A stretch of 64,000 bases of DNA, from the NCBI GenBank assembly GCA_039621445.1, contig CP154957.1:27140541-27204540 (forward strand), read 5' to 3'. The translations under genes and the position numbers were made by a program. Shown piece after piece: positions 10,301-34,616 of this stretch; the stretch's first letter is position 1, and each line of letters begins with the position of its first letter. This stretch comes from Euglena gracilis. Lineage: Eukaryota; Euglenida; Euglenophyceae; Euglenales. The notes beneath the pieces are model-generated. The model was given only the letters and a program-made list of their open reading frames with translations, searched no databases and was not told the DNA's origin.

Positions 10301-12942
10301 CTGGAAAAAATGGACTTGCTAGACCCCACCGCCCGGGGGGGGGTCCCTCCCCCCCGACGGGGAAAATTTTTTCCTGCATCGCTGTGCGCCGAGGTGGACA
10401 TGAGGTTTTTAACGCATTTTTTTGGCTGATTTTTTTCTCTCCAAAAAATCCAAAAAAAATGGTCCAAAATGAGTGTTTTTGGCCATTTTTTTTGGGTCCC
10501 AAAAAACTTTTGGTGCTTCGCACCGGTCACTGAAAAAAATTCCACCAGCTGGCCCTGCTGGCGGACCCCCCCCCCCCCGGGGGTCCACCAGAATCCCGAC
10601 TGGCCAAATTTGACTAACTGCAGCCCAGTCCCCCTGGGGGGTACTGCGAACCCTTAAGCAAAGGCCTGGTCTCAGGCCCCATGCAAACTCTGTGCACATG
10701 GGGCATTCCCTCAAATCAGGCAAAGACCGGGCCACTTCCACTAGGGGGTGGGTCAACCACTTCCAAGCAGATGAACCTGAGGCGTATGGGCAATATGAAA
10801 ATATGGAAAAATCCGAAACAATGAAAAATGAAAATTTTATTCCAGGGGAGTTGCAAAACACAGGGGGAGCCCAATGGGAGGTTGATAATTTTCCACTTTA
10901 TTTCAACCAACAGGTGACAATCGGGACTTTCCTTGACAATATCTGATACACAGCCCCTTCAACACCCAAAATTGTCAGTTTTTTAGTAATACCTTTCATG
11001 CCCTCTGCTAAAAAAAAAAAGGGTTCTCTCCTCGGTGTCTGGCAGGAAGGGTTTCTGGATTTGGGGGGAGCTGGTCGATCGGCCCTCTCCGAAAACTGTC
11101 GTACCACGTCTGTCGTACCATGCGGATGTCTGCCAATCAATGATTGCTGTGCACACAAGCTTAGGGTTCCTTTGCACCTTTAATGAGCGTTTTTGGTGTG
11201 CAATCCACTTTCCTCTGTAAGAAATCTTCACCAGTGTAGCCCTCCATGAAAAAGAAAACACTTATAGATATTTCAAAAAAGTTCAAAATTCTGCTGACAA
11301 ATAATACTAAAAAGGTCGTTGAATTTTTTTTTACAAAACCATAACTCGTGAATGGATGTATTGCAAAAGAACAATATCAATCAAAACTCACCTGTGTGCA
11401 GTTTTCAGCACAGGCAGGGCAGAAAAATTCATTGGGTCACTGTAAATATTCAATGGAGGTGCTGGCAGCTGTATTGCACACCAGGAAACCTACAAGACAA
11501 GAGGGCAGCAAGGCGCCTCCATCAACTTCTGCCTCACTTACGTTTCGTCCAGTGACACAACAACACCATACAGGCACCGCCAGCCATCTCAAGACCAAAC
11601 AAACCACCAGGGGAGGGAACACATTTTTTTTTGTGCTTACTGTCCCAGTGATTTTTGGATTTTGGATTTTGCTGGAAAAAATTCGTCATTTTGGCCCCGA
11701 TTTTCTCCTGAGATCAAAATTTTTGTCAATTTTGTTATTTTTTTTGGCATTTGGTCAACAAAATGCTATTTTTTATGCAAAATGGAAAATTTTCTCCAGC
11801 AGAGTAGAAAAAATTTCGAAGTCCTCTCCATTGGAAAAGTGCACATCCCAGGGGAGATCCTAATGATTTTACATGCGATTTGCATTATTTTTGTGATTGA
11901 TCATTGATCATTGATTTTATTATTGGTTTTGTGTTATTTGTGTATTTGTGTGTATTTGCTTTTTTTTTACGTCGCATTTTTTGAGGGTCCATGTTGCACC
12001 CCCCCCCCCCCTAAACCACTCCCTGACCCACAACATTTGCTCATGCAGGTGCATCGGGACACCACAACACCATACAGCACTCACTTCATTCCTTAATATC
12101 CCCTGCTGGGTATTGGAGGATGCTGATTTCTGGCAGAATGAACATTGTCAATGGCAACATTTAGGGAAATGAGCCCCATTTTTTTTTAAACAGCCCTGGG
12201 GTCACCACTCTTCCAAGAACAATTCATTCAACTTTCTTGGAAAACCCTCCCTCCGGTTGGGCGGCCACTTTGGGATTCTCCTTTTTAACAACTCACCAAA
12301 ATACAAATTGAAACAAGCTCAAAATCGTTACACCCGGGGGCTGAACAGGCTCTGTTTTTTGGACACCAGGGCTGGCTGGATTTCCACTAGGTATAGCTGT
12401 AATGTCACTAGCTAGACCCCCCAGGGGGGGGGGGCAGGGGGGCAGGGCTGGCGTGGAAAAAAAAAACGCCCCAACGCCCCAACGCCGCGTGCCGATGTGT
12501 ATTGAGGTTTTTAACATGTTGTTTTTTTTGCCTAACTTTGTTCAAAAAAAAAAGCCAAAATGCACAGAAAGGCAACTTTGCCAGGCCACGAGGGACAAAA
12601 AATGGCTTTGCACTGGTCCACAACCAAGCCTCTGCTTGCTGCACCCGCCCACCCACTCACCCAAGGGGCCCAAAGAAAATTCACCCCACCCCCCACCCCC
12701 CATGAGTTTCCCTGGATTCTTGTTCATCCGTGCCCCTTGGGCAGATTGGGAAACCCAAAAATCAACAACGATTTGTGTGGTTGGCGTGGGGTTGCGCGCA
12801 TCGTGTCTGCCAGCAACAAGAAAGAGGGGTGGAAGGGGCAAGGTGTCGCACGTGTGTTGTGGTGGGCGGGGACTGAGGTGTGCACAATCCAGGAGAGGGA
12901 CAGGAGAAGGAGGCCGAGGAAAGCTGTACCGCGCCGGCTCAT
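4182..12942 (-). CDS. Probable type II membrane glycosyltransferase-like protein
   Basis: Four blocks in minus order look like one gene. First, a hydrophobic N-terminal anchor (MSRRGTAFLGLLLLSLSW), expected to sit in the Golgi or ER membrane. Second, a globular exon with TRVLLVIPSHGT and LDIVLLLTHS, resembling the first Rossmann-type strands of GT-A-like enzymes. Third, an exon with LVSWVKGGFDH, IYIMMEDDMAF and DYLPGFLRYE, where EDD resembles the metal-binding acidic motif and PGFLRYE recurs in uncharacterised eukaryotic glycosyltransferases. Fourth, a C-terminal exon ending TGA at 4184. Phases agree between the first two exons. At least one exon between 9987 and 5219 is missing. The donor substrate and linkage cannot be said. 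Confidence 0.6.
4894..5219 (-). CDS. Glycosyltransferase-like exon with EDD motif (frame-broken)
   Basis: After TTCAAG the open frame reads ADHDHLELPLVSWVKGGFDH then PAWLYVESWAELPPCP. The recognisable IYIMMEDDMAF and DYLPGFLRYE are in a neighbouring frame. The switch falls at a run of five C (minus strand; 5095-5099); one base fewer would join both frames. So this is either a sequencing error or an inactivating frameshift. The 3' donor is not fixed. Confidence 0.6.
5811..5842. repeat. Perfect 15-base-arm palindrome
   Basis: CTTTTGAAGCATGAT, GA, ATCATGCTTCAAAAG. No flanking oligo-T, so not a clear terminator. Confidence 0.9.
6922..6953. repeat. Perfect 13-base-arm hairpin
   Basis: CACCTCACTGGAT, a 6-base loop, ATCCAGTGAGGTG. 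In non-coding DNA of the glycosyltransferase-like intron. Confidence 0.85.
9987..10261 (-). CDS. Glycosyltransferase-like exon 2
   Basis: 275 bases from GGGTCCAG to CAGA|GTGAGG. It codes MACLELEGVEVHGATKASPR, ALWDVVARTGTPAAG, TRVLLVIPSHGTRQRG, LDIVLLLTHSPFPPR. The acceptor and first ten exon bases lie within the end of a miniature transposon (10252-10668). Confidence 0.65.
10252..10668. mobile_element. M2 miniature element at an exon border
   Basis: Same body order as the copy at 33361: ACACTGGAAAAAATGGACTT, a GC hairpin GGTGCTTCGCACC, CACCAGCTGGCCCTGCTGG and CAGTCC before a G run. The right end reads CAGGCCTTTGCTTAAGGG inward; the left end is more diverged (CAGGCCATTGCTGG). The flanks GTTCCAGG and GTCTCAGG match at 6 of 8. 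The left end overlaps the acceptor of glycosyltransferase-like exon 2. Confidence 0.72.
10669..12851. other. Presumed glycosyltransferase-like intron 1
   Basis: AT-rich sequence with one M2 fragment near 12405-12570 and a TGATTGATCATTGATCATTG stretch at 11890-11920. No coding exon seen. Confidence 0.5.
12405..12570. mobile_element. M2 internal fragment
   Basis: CTAGCTAGACCCCCC, a G-run pair, GCCGCGTGCCGATG, then GAGGTTTTTAACATG. This is parallel to the M2 body at 10380-10440 but lacks both ends. Confidence 0.45.
12852..12942 (-). CDS. Glycosyltransferase-like exon 1: signal anchor
   Basis: The ATG at 12942 in context CCCACATGAGC. It encodes MSRRGTAFLGLLLLSLSWIV then HTSVPAHHNT. Two Arg before a 14-residue hydrophobic core suggest an N-in signal anchor. 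Donor AACAC|GTGCGA, phase 1, matching exon 2. Confidence 0.55.
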
Positions 12943-14659
12943 GTGGGTCGGCCAATGCGCAGCCAGAGGCCTTGAAACACCATTGGGGTGGAGGAGGGGG
13001 AAGGCAGCAGCACTGCAGGGAAAGGCGATAGGAGAATAGCAGGGACGTTATCTCGTCAAGCAAGTTGATGTGACGGGTGAAAGGGTGGCGCACCAGACAG
13101 GGGTATTGCTGCCTATCAACTGGCATATTTGGTAGACTTTTAACTACTTTCCCCCAGGGGTCCCCTGCTTCGAGGTTTGGCCAAAAAATTCTGTGTTCCT
13201 TCTGGCCCCTCTTCACAACGGCGACAGACTGAGTTTCTCTCCTCCTTCTTGTGAGTGGTTTTGTTGTGTTTTTTGAGCCACATTTTTTGTATCCACAAAA
13301 AATTCAACCTACAATCAGAATGCACCAGTGGGCTGGGCAATTCAGTTTCGACCTTTTTTGGTTTTTTTGCCTCTTTTTGCATCTCATATTTTTTTTGCAT
13401 CTCCGAAGAGAAAAAATCCATTACTGACCGCCCAGCCACTCACCAGACGACACGATCAGAAGTCCATCGATGGACTCTACATTGTGGTTGTAATTGTGCT
13501 GAACCCCTGGGAGTGAAGAGTGCCTTCCTAAAAACTAAAATGAAGAGAAAAATTTGACCATTGGTTACAAATACCAGAAACCCCTTTGATGAAATCCACA
13601 CTTAACCCAGCCCTCGGAAGGGTTGCAGGGGAAAGCTTGGTGGGGCCGGGGAGGTGTGGGGGGGGGGTTGGGGGACCTCCCCCACCCAGCAGTGCATTTT
13701 GCAAGGGAAAGTTTATTCAAACCCCCAGCCACCCACATTGAAGGTGGGGTAACACAACACCCTGAAAAAAATGGACTTTGAGAGGAGCACCATTTATGAA
13801 ACGCTTGTGTGCAAATGTACCAGAGTCGCCTGTGCCGTTCAAAATTCTGATCGGTGTGCAGATTGACAGGGCCAAACTGCCAGATACTTATAACATTAAA
13901 TTTGGCTCCAACCTTCTCTTGCCTGAGATAATTCCTTTTGTGCAATCTCACACTCTTGATACTGTGAACATCTCATGCAACAAAATTGCATTTCATTTGT
14001 TTTAACAACATCCCGTGCTGTTTCAGGGTTGTGTCAACACACAGAGTCCACAAACAAAAGGCCAACAAGTGTTTCAATGCAAACATGCAATGCGAACGGA
14101 GCCACCTCCCAAAGGGAAGGACCAAGGGGTTGCAGACATGCCTTTTCTCGATCCACCTGGCTCCTTCGCTGAAAGATTGCCCCAGTTTGTTCGGTCCTGT
14201 TGTCTTTCCTGGGCATGGATGCTGCCAAGCAAATATTATTTGGGCCGTGGAATGACACACCCACCCATCCACTATGGTGCATCGGTTGTCACATGTGCCC
14301 CACCTTAGCGGAGAGACTAGGCCCCACAACTTGCATCACCCGAAGAACAGGAAGAGGCGGTGGCGCTGCTGTAAAGCATTAAACTGCCTGTTGACCAGAA
14401 ATCTTCTCCTTGAGAAAAGGCGTTACTGCGAAACACGAGGTGGCTTGGGTCAACGTTTGCAGGGAGCGTCTCTTGTCCTTCGCACTGGGGGACGGGAGCA
14501 TGGAAGACAACCCAAATTAAACCCAATTACAGCACACAAATTGGGAAATTGAATCGACACATCAACTTGTTTCCACACCACCCCTCCAATTAAAGTTGTG
14601 CACGGTGACTCCTGTATACGTGTTTGTTTTGTATGCGACTCATCCCTGGAATGTCGAAG

Positions 14660-15000
14660 CATTGAGACCGGCTTCGACACAAGGGCAGGTGGGGGGGGGC
14701 AGGTTGGGTCCAGCCCTCCATTCTAGCGGGGGGGGGGGCTCCCTCCCTTGTACAGCGACGAACCAATTTTCGGCCTGGTGTCTTCTTTTGGCACTCTTTG
14801 GGCAAAATTTTGCCAAAAAAATGCCCAAAATCTTCGAAGAGAAATTTCGGGCATTTTCGAAGCGAAGCGCCGCAAATAAAACTTTGACCTTGGGGGGGGG
14901 GGTCGTTGGACCGGTCCCCTGGGGTTGGTCCAAACTCCCTTGGCAGGTGGAGGTGGTGGTCGGTCCAAAAGGAGGGGGAGTAACCCGTTTATATCACACC
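14660..15000. repeat. M3-related degenerate repeat
   Basis: Shares GGCAGGTGGGGG, GCCAAAAAAATGCCCAAAAT, the AAGCGAAGCGCCGC half-hairpin, a GGGTTGGTCC block and GGCAGGTGGAGG in M3 order. Clean ends were not found. Confidence 0.45.
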
Positions 15001-16017
15001 CCGAGCTTCACTGCAATCAGGCAAAAGACACATGCAAGACGCCGCAGGCAGTAGACAACAGCCCAATCATCTGAAGCTTGGTCTTGCGACACACAGGGTG
15101 GCCACAGGCATACGGTTAGGTGGCGGGTCAGCACAAGGCGCCGTTTGCCGCGAGGCGTGACGCTCGGCAAGGCCAGAGCAGGTGCAGGGGGATTCCCCAT
15201 TTGCGGGCCAAAAAAATACTACAGCCTCAAGGCCCACAGCGAATGGGATTCGCACAACAAAGACATGTTGCTCAGACAACATGCTGTCCCTTGCAGAAAA
15301 ATGCTGCAAACATGTGCACCGATGGTGTTGAAGGTGCTGCCCACACAGCTTTGTAGGGCAAACAGATCCAACCTGTCACTTTGCGGAGGACAAAATGACA
15401 GGTTGACACACAGTTTGATCCACTTTCGTTTTCGTTTCGAAATTTTTTTATGAATTTTGTCGTTCATGTGGCAAAAAGTGGTGACTCAACCATTTCAGGG
15501 CAAATGGCGAAGCGGCGTAGCAGTTGCTTTGGTGCTTGGAACGGTGCCCACCACGCCATTGAAGCAGTAGGCGGGAGGCGGGCATCCCGGGCGGCACACG
15601 TGTCGAGGCGGAGCAAACAGCCAAACTCTCCCCGTCAGATTTTGCCTTGTCCAAATAAAACTATCAAATCTGTCTGAATCCAAACACCCTCAGCCAAAAA
15701 GATAACGGCACAGATGAATGAAATTTAAAACCCAGCCTAAACCAATCGAAATAAAGAAGCCAAAAACCAATCAAAGCTGAAAAAAGCACCTCAAAAACAT
15801 GGATTGTGAAAAATAAAACACAAATTGCAAAAATATTTTTCTGTGTCCTCCTGGAATGTTCACATTTCTGCTGGAGAGGATTTGGAAATATTTTTATGTT
15901 CTCCAGGGGAATATTTTCATTATGCAACATTACTCATGTTGCGACGTGGTGCATTTTTAGGACAATTGTTTGCAGCCATAAAGACATGGGAATGGGGGGA
16001 CAAAGCTGTAATGCAAC

Positions 16018-16065
16018 CAGGGGTTTTCTTGAGGACCCCAGGGGGTCGTGCAGACTGGCTGGAAA
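16018..16065. mobile_element. M1 end fragment
   Basis: CAGGGGTTTTCTTGAGGACC followed by CTGGCTGG; only the first ~48 bases match M1. Confidence 0.55.
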
Positions 16066-16089
16066 AAAGGTGTTTCGCAAAAATCTGTC

Positions 16090-16265
16090 AAAATTGACAC
16101 AATTTTTTTGATGCAAAGTGCGGACGGAAAGAATTTAACCATTTGGGGGCCCAGATACCCAGCCCCCCCCCCCCTGCAGGTGGGGTGGGACACCTCCCAT
16201 TTAAAGCTGTGGCGCGTCCTTGTATTGATCCCTGGGTTTAGGCAGTGCGGCCAAAACCCAAGGAT
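16090..16265. repeat. M3-related degenerate repeat fragment
   Basis: ATGCAAAGTGCGGACGGAAA, a C run, GCAGGTGGGGTGGGACACC and CCTTGTATTGATCCCTGGG resemble the right half of M3 (CCTTATATCAAACCCTGG). Confidence 0.45.
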
Positions 16266-18479
16266 TTAAAGCTGGCAAATTTGAATAAAACACAAAGAGA
16301 GCATTCACACCTTTCAACGTCCTCCACTCTTCCTTTTTGAATTCAATTAAATACGATAACCGCTCCTAATCTGCGTGGATTCAAAACCATGTGCACCGGC
16401 AGGGGTTGTTTGTTCTATCCCGTCAACAGTTGGATGTTCATCCGGAGTCAGTATTCCAGGTGACAGTAGTTCAACGACGGGGATCTGTGCTCCATGGATG
16501 TGTTTTTCGGGCGTTTTTCAGCTATTCTGCTCAATGAGGCATGGTGTGAGGGTTAGGGGTTGTCGTTAGGAATACGATTGTCGGCTGCAGTGATTCAATT
16601 CCTACAGATGGAAGTTTCCAGATTCAAAGACACAAAGGGAGATGGGATGGTTTTGAATGGAATGTCCTGTATTTCAAATTGTCTTCTTCTGGATATGATG
16701 ACTGCTGCCAATTCTCCCAATGAATACAATGACTGAGAAGCGTGAATAGCAATCTTATCGTTCCTGATTATATGATAATTGAAAAAAAAGCCAAATTTTT
16801 GGTGCTGGTTGATGGTCATTTGTGAATACATGCACTTGCCGACCTTGGAGAGGAATACCAATATTTTGCTGCATCCAGGTCCTCAATTTCACAATTCGGA
16901 GGTCACTGAAGAGGAATTCCCAGAAGAATGAAAACCTCACCAAAGGGCTGTCACCTGGCAAATAACATGAGTAACGGTGGCTGGCAGGGCTGAATGGGAA
17001 CCCTATGGGTGGTGGGTGGGGGGATCCCCCCCCCCCCACCACCAACCCTCACCGCATTTTCGGGGGCACCGATTCTTCGGTCAAAATTTCCTTCGGTGAA
17101 GGGGAGTCGCCCCCCCCCCCCACCAGGCCTTCCCAGCTCTGGTGGCTGGAGACCTCACTGTGCCAAGTTCTAGTGGAGGAGAAATTGGTATGGTGACTCC
17201 ACATAATCAAACAATACATGGTATAAGGCCCCTACCGTCTTCATCTCTGGGCGGAAATCCAAGACCCCCACAAAGACTTTACATTTGCGCAGGATAATAA
17301 TGCTGTTTGGTGGCATTCACCTGTCTTCTCATTTTTTGAAAAAAATATGTAATGTAGTTATTATTAAACTATGTAAATATAATATAATTAATCTTTATAT
17401 TGTATTATATATGCCTGTTTCTCCACCCTCATTTTTTTCGCCATAGATCCCCAAACATCCTGTTGCTGGCTCACCGAGGTCCTTCATCTGGGAGGAACTT
17501 CAAGACCCTCAAGAGGACTTGATATTTTGGGAGGTTTCTTTTTTTTCCTTTGGGGGCTTTAACTTTGGGGATGATTTTCCAGTGTACCAAAATTCCCTGC
17601 CAAGGAGCTCAGACGTTCATTGCGGGTCAATATGTCATCACTGCAGGATTCTGTTTGACTTCTCCAAAATCTTTGGAAACTTCATGCAACCAGAAAGCTT
17701 CACATCTCTGAAATAATTTCCCTTTTTTTATGCAGCACTTTCCCTGCATTTCGATAATATTTTCCTGATCTCCGTGATTTCCCCTCATTTTCAGGAAGCT
17801 TCCCGTGCTTTTGTGATTCTTGTTGATTTTTTGGGGGGAAACTTCCGTACTTGCGAAGCTTTGCAAATACTTTTGCGATTTTTTTTCGTCTTTTCGACAG
17901 CAAGTGCACATATACGCATTTACACAATGGAATAAGAAATGCCATAACCATATGTTTTGGTACCTGACTGGACAATCACAGTTGGACGCGGCTGAATGAT
18001 CATTTTCATCAACATGTGCAGACCAATGAAATCATATTTTGGTTCCTGATTGCAGCTGCAGCTGATTTGGCACCTCCCATTTCACTGCATTGATTGGGCA
18101 GGATTGGTTTGGCTGGTTGCGTCGTCTCAGCCGTATACGCCGGCGTTGCTGTGAGGAGCAGCGCCGGTCGCGAGGGGACGGAGGGCCGTGGCACTCACGC
18201 TTGCGTTCGGGTCCAATACAAAGACAGCGACGGAGGGGGTATTTGCCCACACCAAAGGCGTCGGGGCTCAGCAATGGCACAGGGCAGGGGGGGGGTGGAG
18301 GGGCCGGCAGAACAAGGGAGGGGGGGCTGCGGTGTGTGTGACGCAGGCTGATGGGCACCGGGAGGGGCCCATCCCTCGCCACCCTTGCAGGACGGCCGAG
18401 ACTGTCTGGGGAGGCCCCTTGCCTCACTCCCCCAAATCACCGAGTGCAGGCCCCATTCCACAATCTTAGGCGGTCTACT

Positions 18480-18790
18480 TCGCACTTAGCTCACAAAAGT
18501 GGACTTGCCTTGCGCAATCGCGCAATCCGGGACCCATTCGGGAATTGTGGCCTTTTGGAGGTCGTTTTGGTGTCCCGTTTTTGGGTGGAAACACGTGCCT
18601 CAAAACCCGCGAAACCGGAGATCGGGCACGAGGGGAATTCGAAGGTTCCAATTCAAATTGCGAGAAGAGCATTGGACACTTCCGAAAGCAGAGCCTGTCA
18701 CACCATGGACTTTGTGGTCTCACACCTTCTACCACCTGGGAGCTGATGAACAAGTTCAGGAAATCCCAATTAACTGAGGTACTTGCGCAA
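18480..18790 (+). repeat. Duplicated segment D1, copy 1
   Basis: Starts TTAGCTCACAAAAGTGGACT, includes GTTCCAATTCAAATTGCGAG and CACCTTCTACCACCTGGGAG, ends near ACTTGCGCAATCGGGC. It matches 48065-48345 on the other strand at most positions. One frame (KVPIQIARRALD ... LLPPGS-stop) stays open in both copies. Confidence 0.75.
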
Positions 18791-18837
18791 TCGGGCAAAC
18801 AAAAACAAAAAAAGTTGCTTGTACAGTTCCGGCAATT

Positions 18838-18935
18838 TTTTTTCCCCCGACCCTGTGTCCAACGACCGCCCCCCCCCCCCCCCCGGTTAGAGGACAGAGG
18901 TTACCGGTCGTTGGACATAGGGGGGGGGGGGTAAG
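18838..18935. repeat. GTTGGACA / CTCTGACC palindromic repeat
   Basis: CCTGTGTCCAACGACC, a C run, GGTTAGAGGACAGAGG, GTTACCGGTCGTTGGACATAGG. This short quasi-palindrome family with C/G-run cores recurs through the window. Confidence 0.7.
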
Positions 18936-19661
18936 GTGAGACCGTTCTCAGCGTCCCGTGGACAATGGGAAGCGAGGAATTGTGTTTTCTATGAAACTCA
19001 CTTGCGTAAAAGTGCAAGTGGTTGAATTCACACTTCTTTGTGCAAGGAACCCCCCAAACAGGTCAAAATTTTCCTTCCGGCGCTTCGCGCCCCCATTTCC
19101 AGCCTTGCCAACAAATACTTACTTAAATAGCACCCAAAACTGACATCCTTGGACGATTTTGTTGCGGAGATCACGTCAAGAGAACATGCAAAGAAAATGC
19201 AAACGAAAATTGGTGACCAATATAAAGAGGCTCTGTGACGGAAAACACCGGTCACAGAAACAAAACATAATCACAGCGGCGCAACCATAACGCAACTTCC
19301 TCTTCCCTCCCATCCCTTCCCTTCCATGTCTCTCCAACCATCACTCCGTCACCCTTTTTTGGGTCCTGGGTGGGTGGTGAAACCCTTTTTCCGATCCCAC
19401 ATCACGGCAAACTCTTGCACAACTTTTCCATCCTTTCCCACCACAGGTGCAGATTCCTCCTTTTCTTCGGTTCTTCCATCTTCAGGACCTCCAAATTTGA
19501 AGGAATGAAATCATCCCGCATCACATCACGGGTGAAATACAGTTTCCCTCCAAAACTGTGTGCCAAACCCCACGTTCCCTTCTTGCCCTCAGCAAACAGG
19601 ATCACTTTGGAATCGAAAAAACCCCATTGCTTCAAAATCGGAACCCATGCATCCATCCCAT

Positions 19662-20200
19662 TCAGAAATCAAGCAACGGGGCTTCGGGGTGGTCAGCCTC
19701 GGAATCGGAATCCAACACCGAGGATAGCGAAGAAACAGAGGACACAGGTCCGTCGGAATCAGAATCCGGATCCGAACTGGAACCATCCGTGGCAGACGAC
19801 AGGTCAGAGTCACTGAACGATCGCATCACCGAATCCCGAGGAATCACAGCTTCATCCAACAAATCCTTCCACAACATCCCATCAGGAAAATACGCACGCC
19901 CCATGCAGTGCTTCAAATCCTCATCACTGTTTTTTTCCCACGCTTCCTGCACCCATGTGGCATACTGCCCTTTTGAAGGTGTCGGAATCTGCACCTTCTT
20001 TTTTTTCTTCTGCCTTTTTGTCCTCCCCCATTATCAGCGACCTTCGGCAGCTGCTCCAACACCCAAGCCGTGTATGCCTCCTCAACTTCTTGCTTGAATT
20101 TTGCATTCACCAGGGCCTTGTCGCAGGCCTGGGTACACGGAGTTGTGTTTGGGGGGCTGACGCACAGCCCAAAATTGATGGACCTCAGCTTTTTTGCCAC
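19662..20200 (-). pseudogene. pogo/DDE_1-like transposase remnant
   Basis: In one frame: LCVSPPNTTPCTQACDKALV, NAKFKQEVEEAYTAW. PPNTT followed by Q-x2-D is the conserved segment before the last acidic residue of DDE_1 transposases. The next frame continues SKGQYATWVQEAWEKNSDED, matching the W-x3-AW tail of the same family, then an acidic Ser/Asp stretch. The frame changes in a run of eight T around 20000. Upstream catalytic residues are not seen. The open stretch 19402-19656 may be a continuation. Confidence 0.55.
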
Positions 20201-20599
20201 AGAATGGTGGAAATGACTGCCCCATCAACTGCATACACAAAAACAGCACATTGGTCAAATTCTCCTGGCTAACGACAACCTTCACGCCGCGGGATTTCAC
20301 AAAAAACAACAACAAAGATACCCAGTCGACAATCCCTGCATTCCATCAACCATCTTCACTCCATCATACAACCTGCAAACACCCGAAAATGTCATGGTGG
20401 AATGTTGAGAGTCTGGTGAAGCTCCTTCAACAACCGCAGGTACTATCTCCCCAGCGGAGCGCTCGTTATGCACAAAACTCCCCAGAGGGAACATTTTAAT
20501 GGACGATGGGCTGCGGGGTAGAGGACAAGGGAGGAAGAAAAGCCTTTCAGGGTTGGCAAACATCCGGTTTTCACACACCTGCAAAAAACATCAAACCTC

Positions 20600-20945
20600 C
20601 GAAAAGGTGTCCTCTGACCGGGGGGGGGGGGGTGGTCGTTGGACATAGGAGGGTCGTTGGACATAGGGGGGTACGTACCCAGCCATCGGTGAAAACAAAA
20701 GCTCCTGTTACTGTTAAAACCATTCCCTACTGTGCTTGACTCGACGCCTGTCCCCACAATATCGCAATGGATCATGCTGGTCGACAGACCGAGTTTCTGA
20801 GCAGCTTCATTACCCCCCCCCCTATGTCCAATGACCGGTAACCTCTGTCCTCTGACCGGGGGGGGGGGGGGTCGTTGGACATAGGGTAGTGACCAAAAAG
20901 GTGTCCTCTGACCGGGGGGGTGGTCGTTGGACATGGGGTCAAAAG
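20600..20945. repeat. GTTGGACA / CTCTGACC repeats, cluster
   Basis: Units at 20605-20675, 20815-20885 and 20895-20938 carry GTGTCCTCTGACCGGGG and GGTCGTTGGACATAGG in both orientations. Confidence 0.7.
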
Positions 20946-21654
20946 AAAGTTGGTGGGTACCTGGGTCCCTACCCACCCAAAAATGCCCAAATTTTCCCTT
21001 CCGGTGCTTTGCGCCGAAAATTTTGGGCAATTTTGACAAATTTTTGTTCAAAAAGTGTCAAAAATGGCACTTTGGCCAAATTTTTGGCAAAACTTTACTC
21101 AAACTAAGCTCCCCACTTATATATCCTCTGGGGTTCCTCCCCAAAGGTTATACCCCTGGGGTTCAAAGGATCTGGTTTGGAGGTTGGGCCGAAGGGGGGG
21201 TAAAGGTGGGGGGTCAGAGAAATGATAATCAAAATCCAACCCCAAAATGACCCAATTTTTTTTGAGAATATCATCACTGATATTTTCATTTTCACCAAAA
21301 AATAAGTAGATTGTGGATATTTTGCCAAAATTGGATTTGGATTTTTGCAAAAAAAAACAAAATCTGCGGCCGTTATCATTTTTTTTCCCATACAGGGGGG
21401 GGGTCATAAGATGTCCATTGGCTGGTCAGCCCGACAGGGGGTTAGGAATTTGATGATGGGAGATTTACAGGACGGGTAACGGACTGAACGGATGTGGGAC
21501 TACCAACCCTCGACCCTGGATCTGCAATCCCACTCTCACCAATATGTCCTCGGACGTGGAGGTTCGACATCAGGCAAGGGGCGGTCATAGAGACACACAG
21601 ACACGGCACAACACAGATAACTTGCGACGTGGGTGGGAGGGCGAAGTTGCGGCG

Positions 21655-34616
<12,962 letters not shown>

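Larger units (their letters stand above)
12943..18479. other. Spacer without a confident gene
   Basis: Between the start of the glycosyltransferase-like gene and the kinase. Holds M1 and M3 fragments, AT-rich runs (17340-17410) and a GC-rich block at 18120-18360 that is open in several frames without a recognisable domain. Confidence 0.45.
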
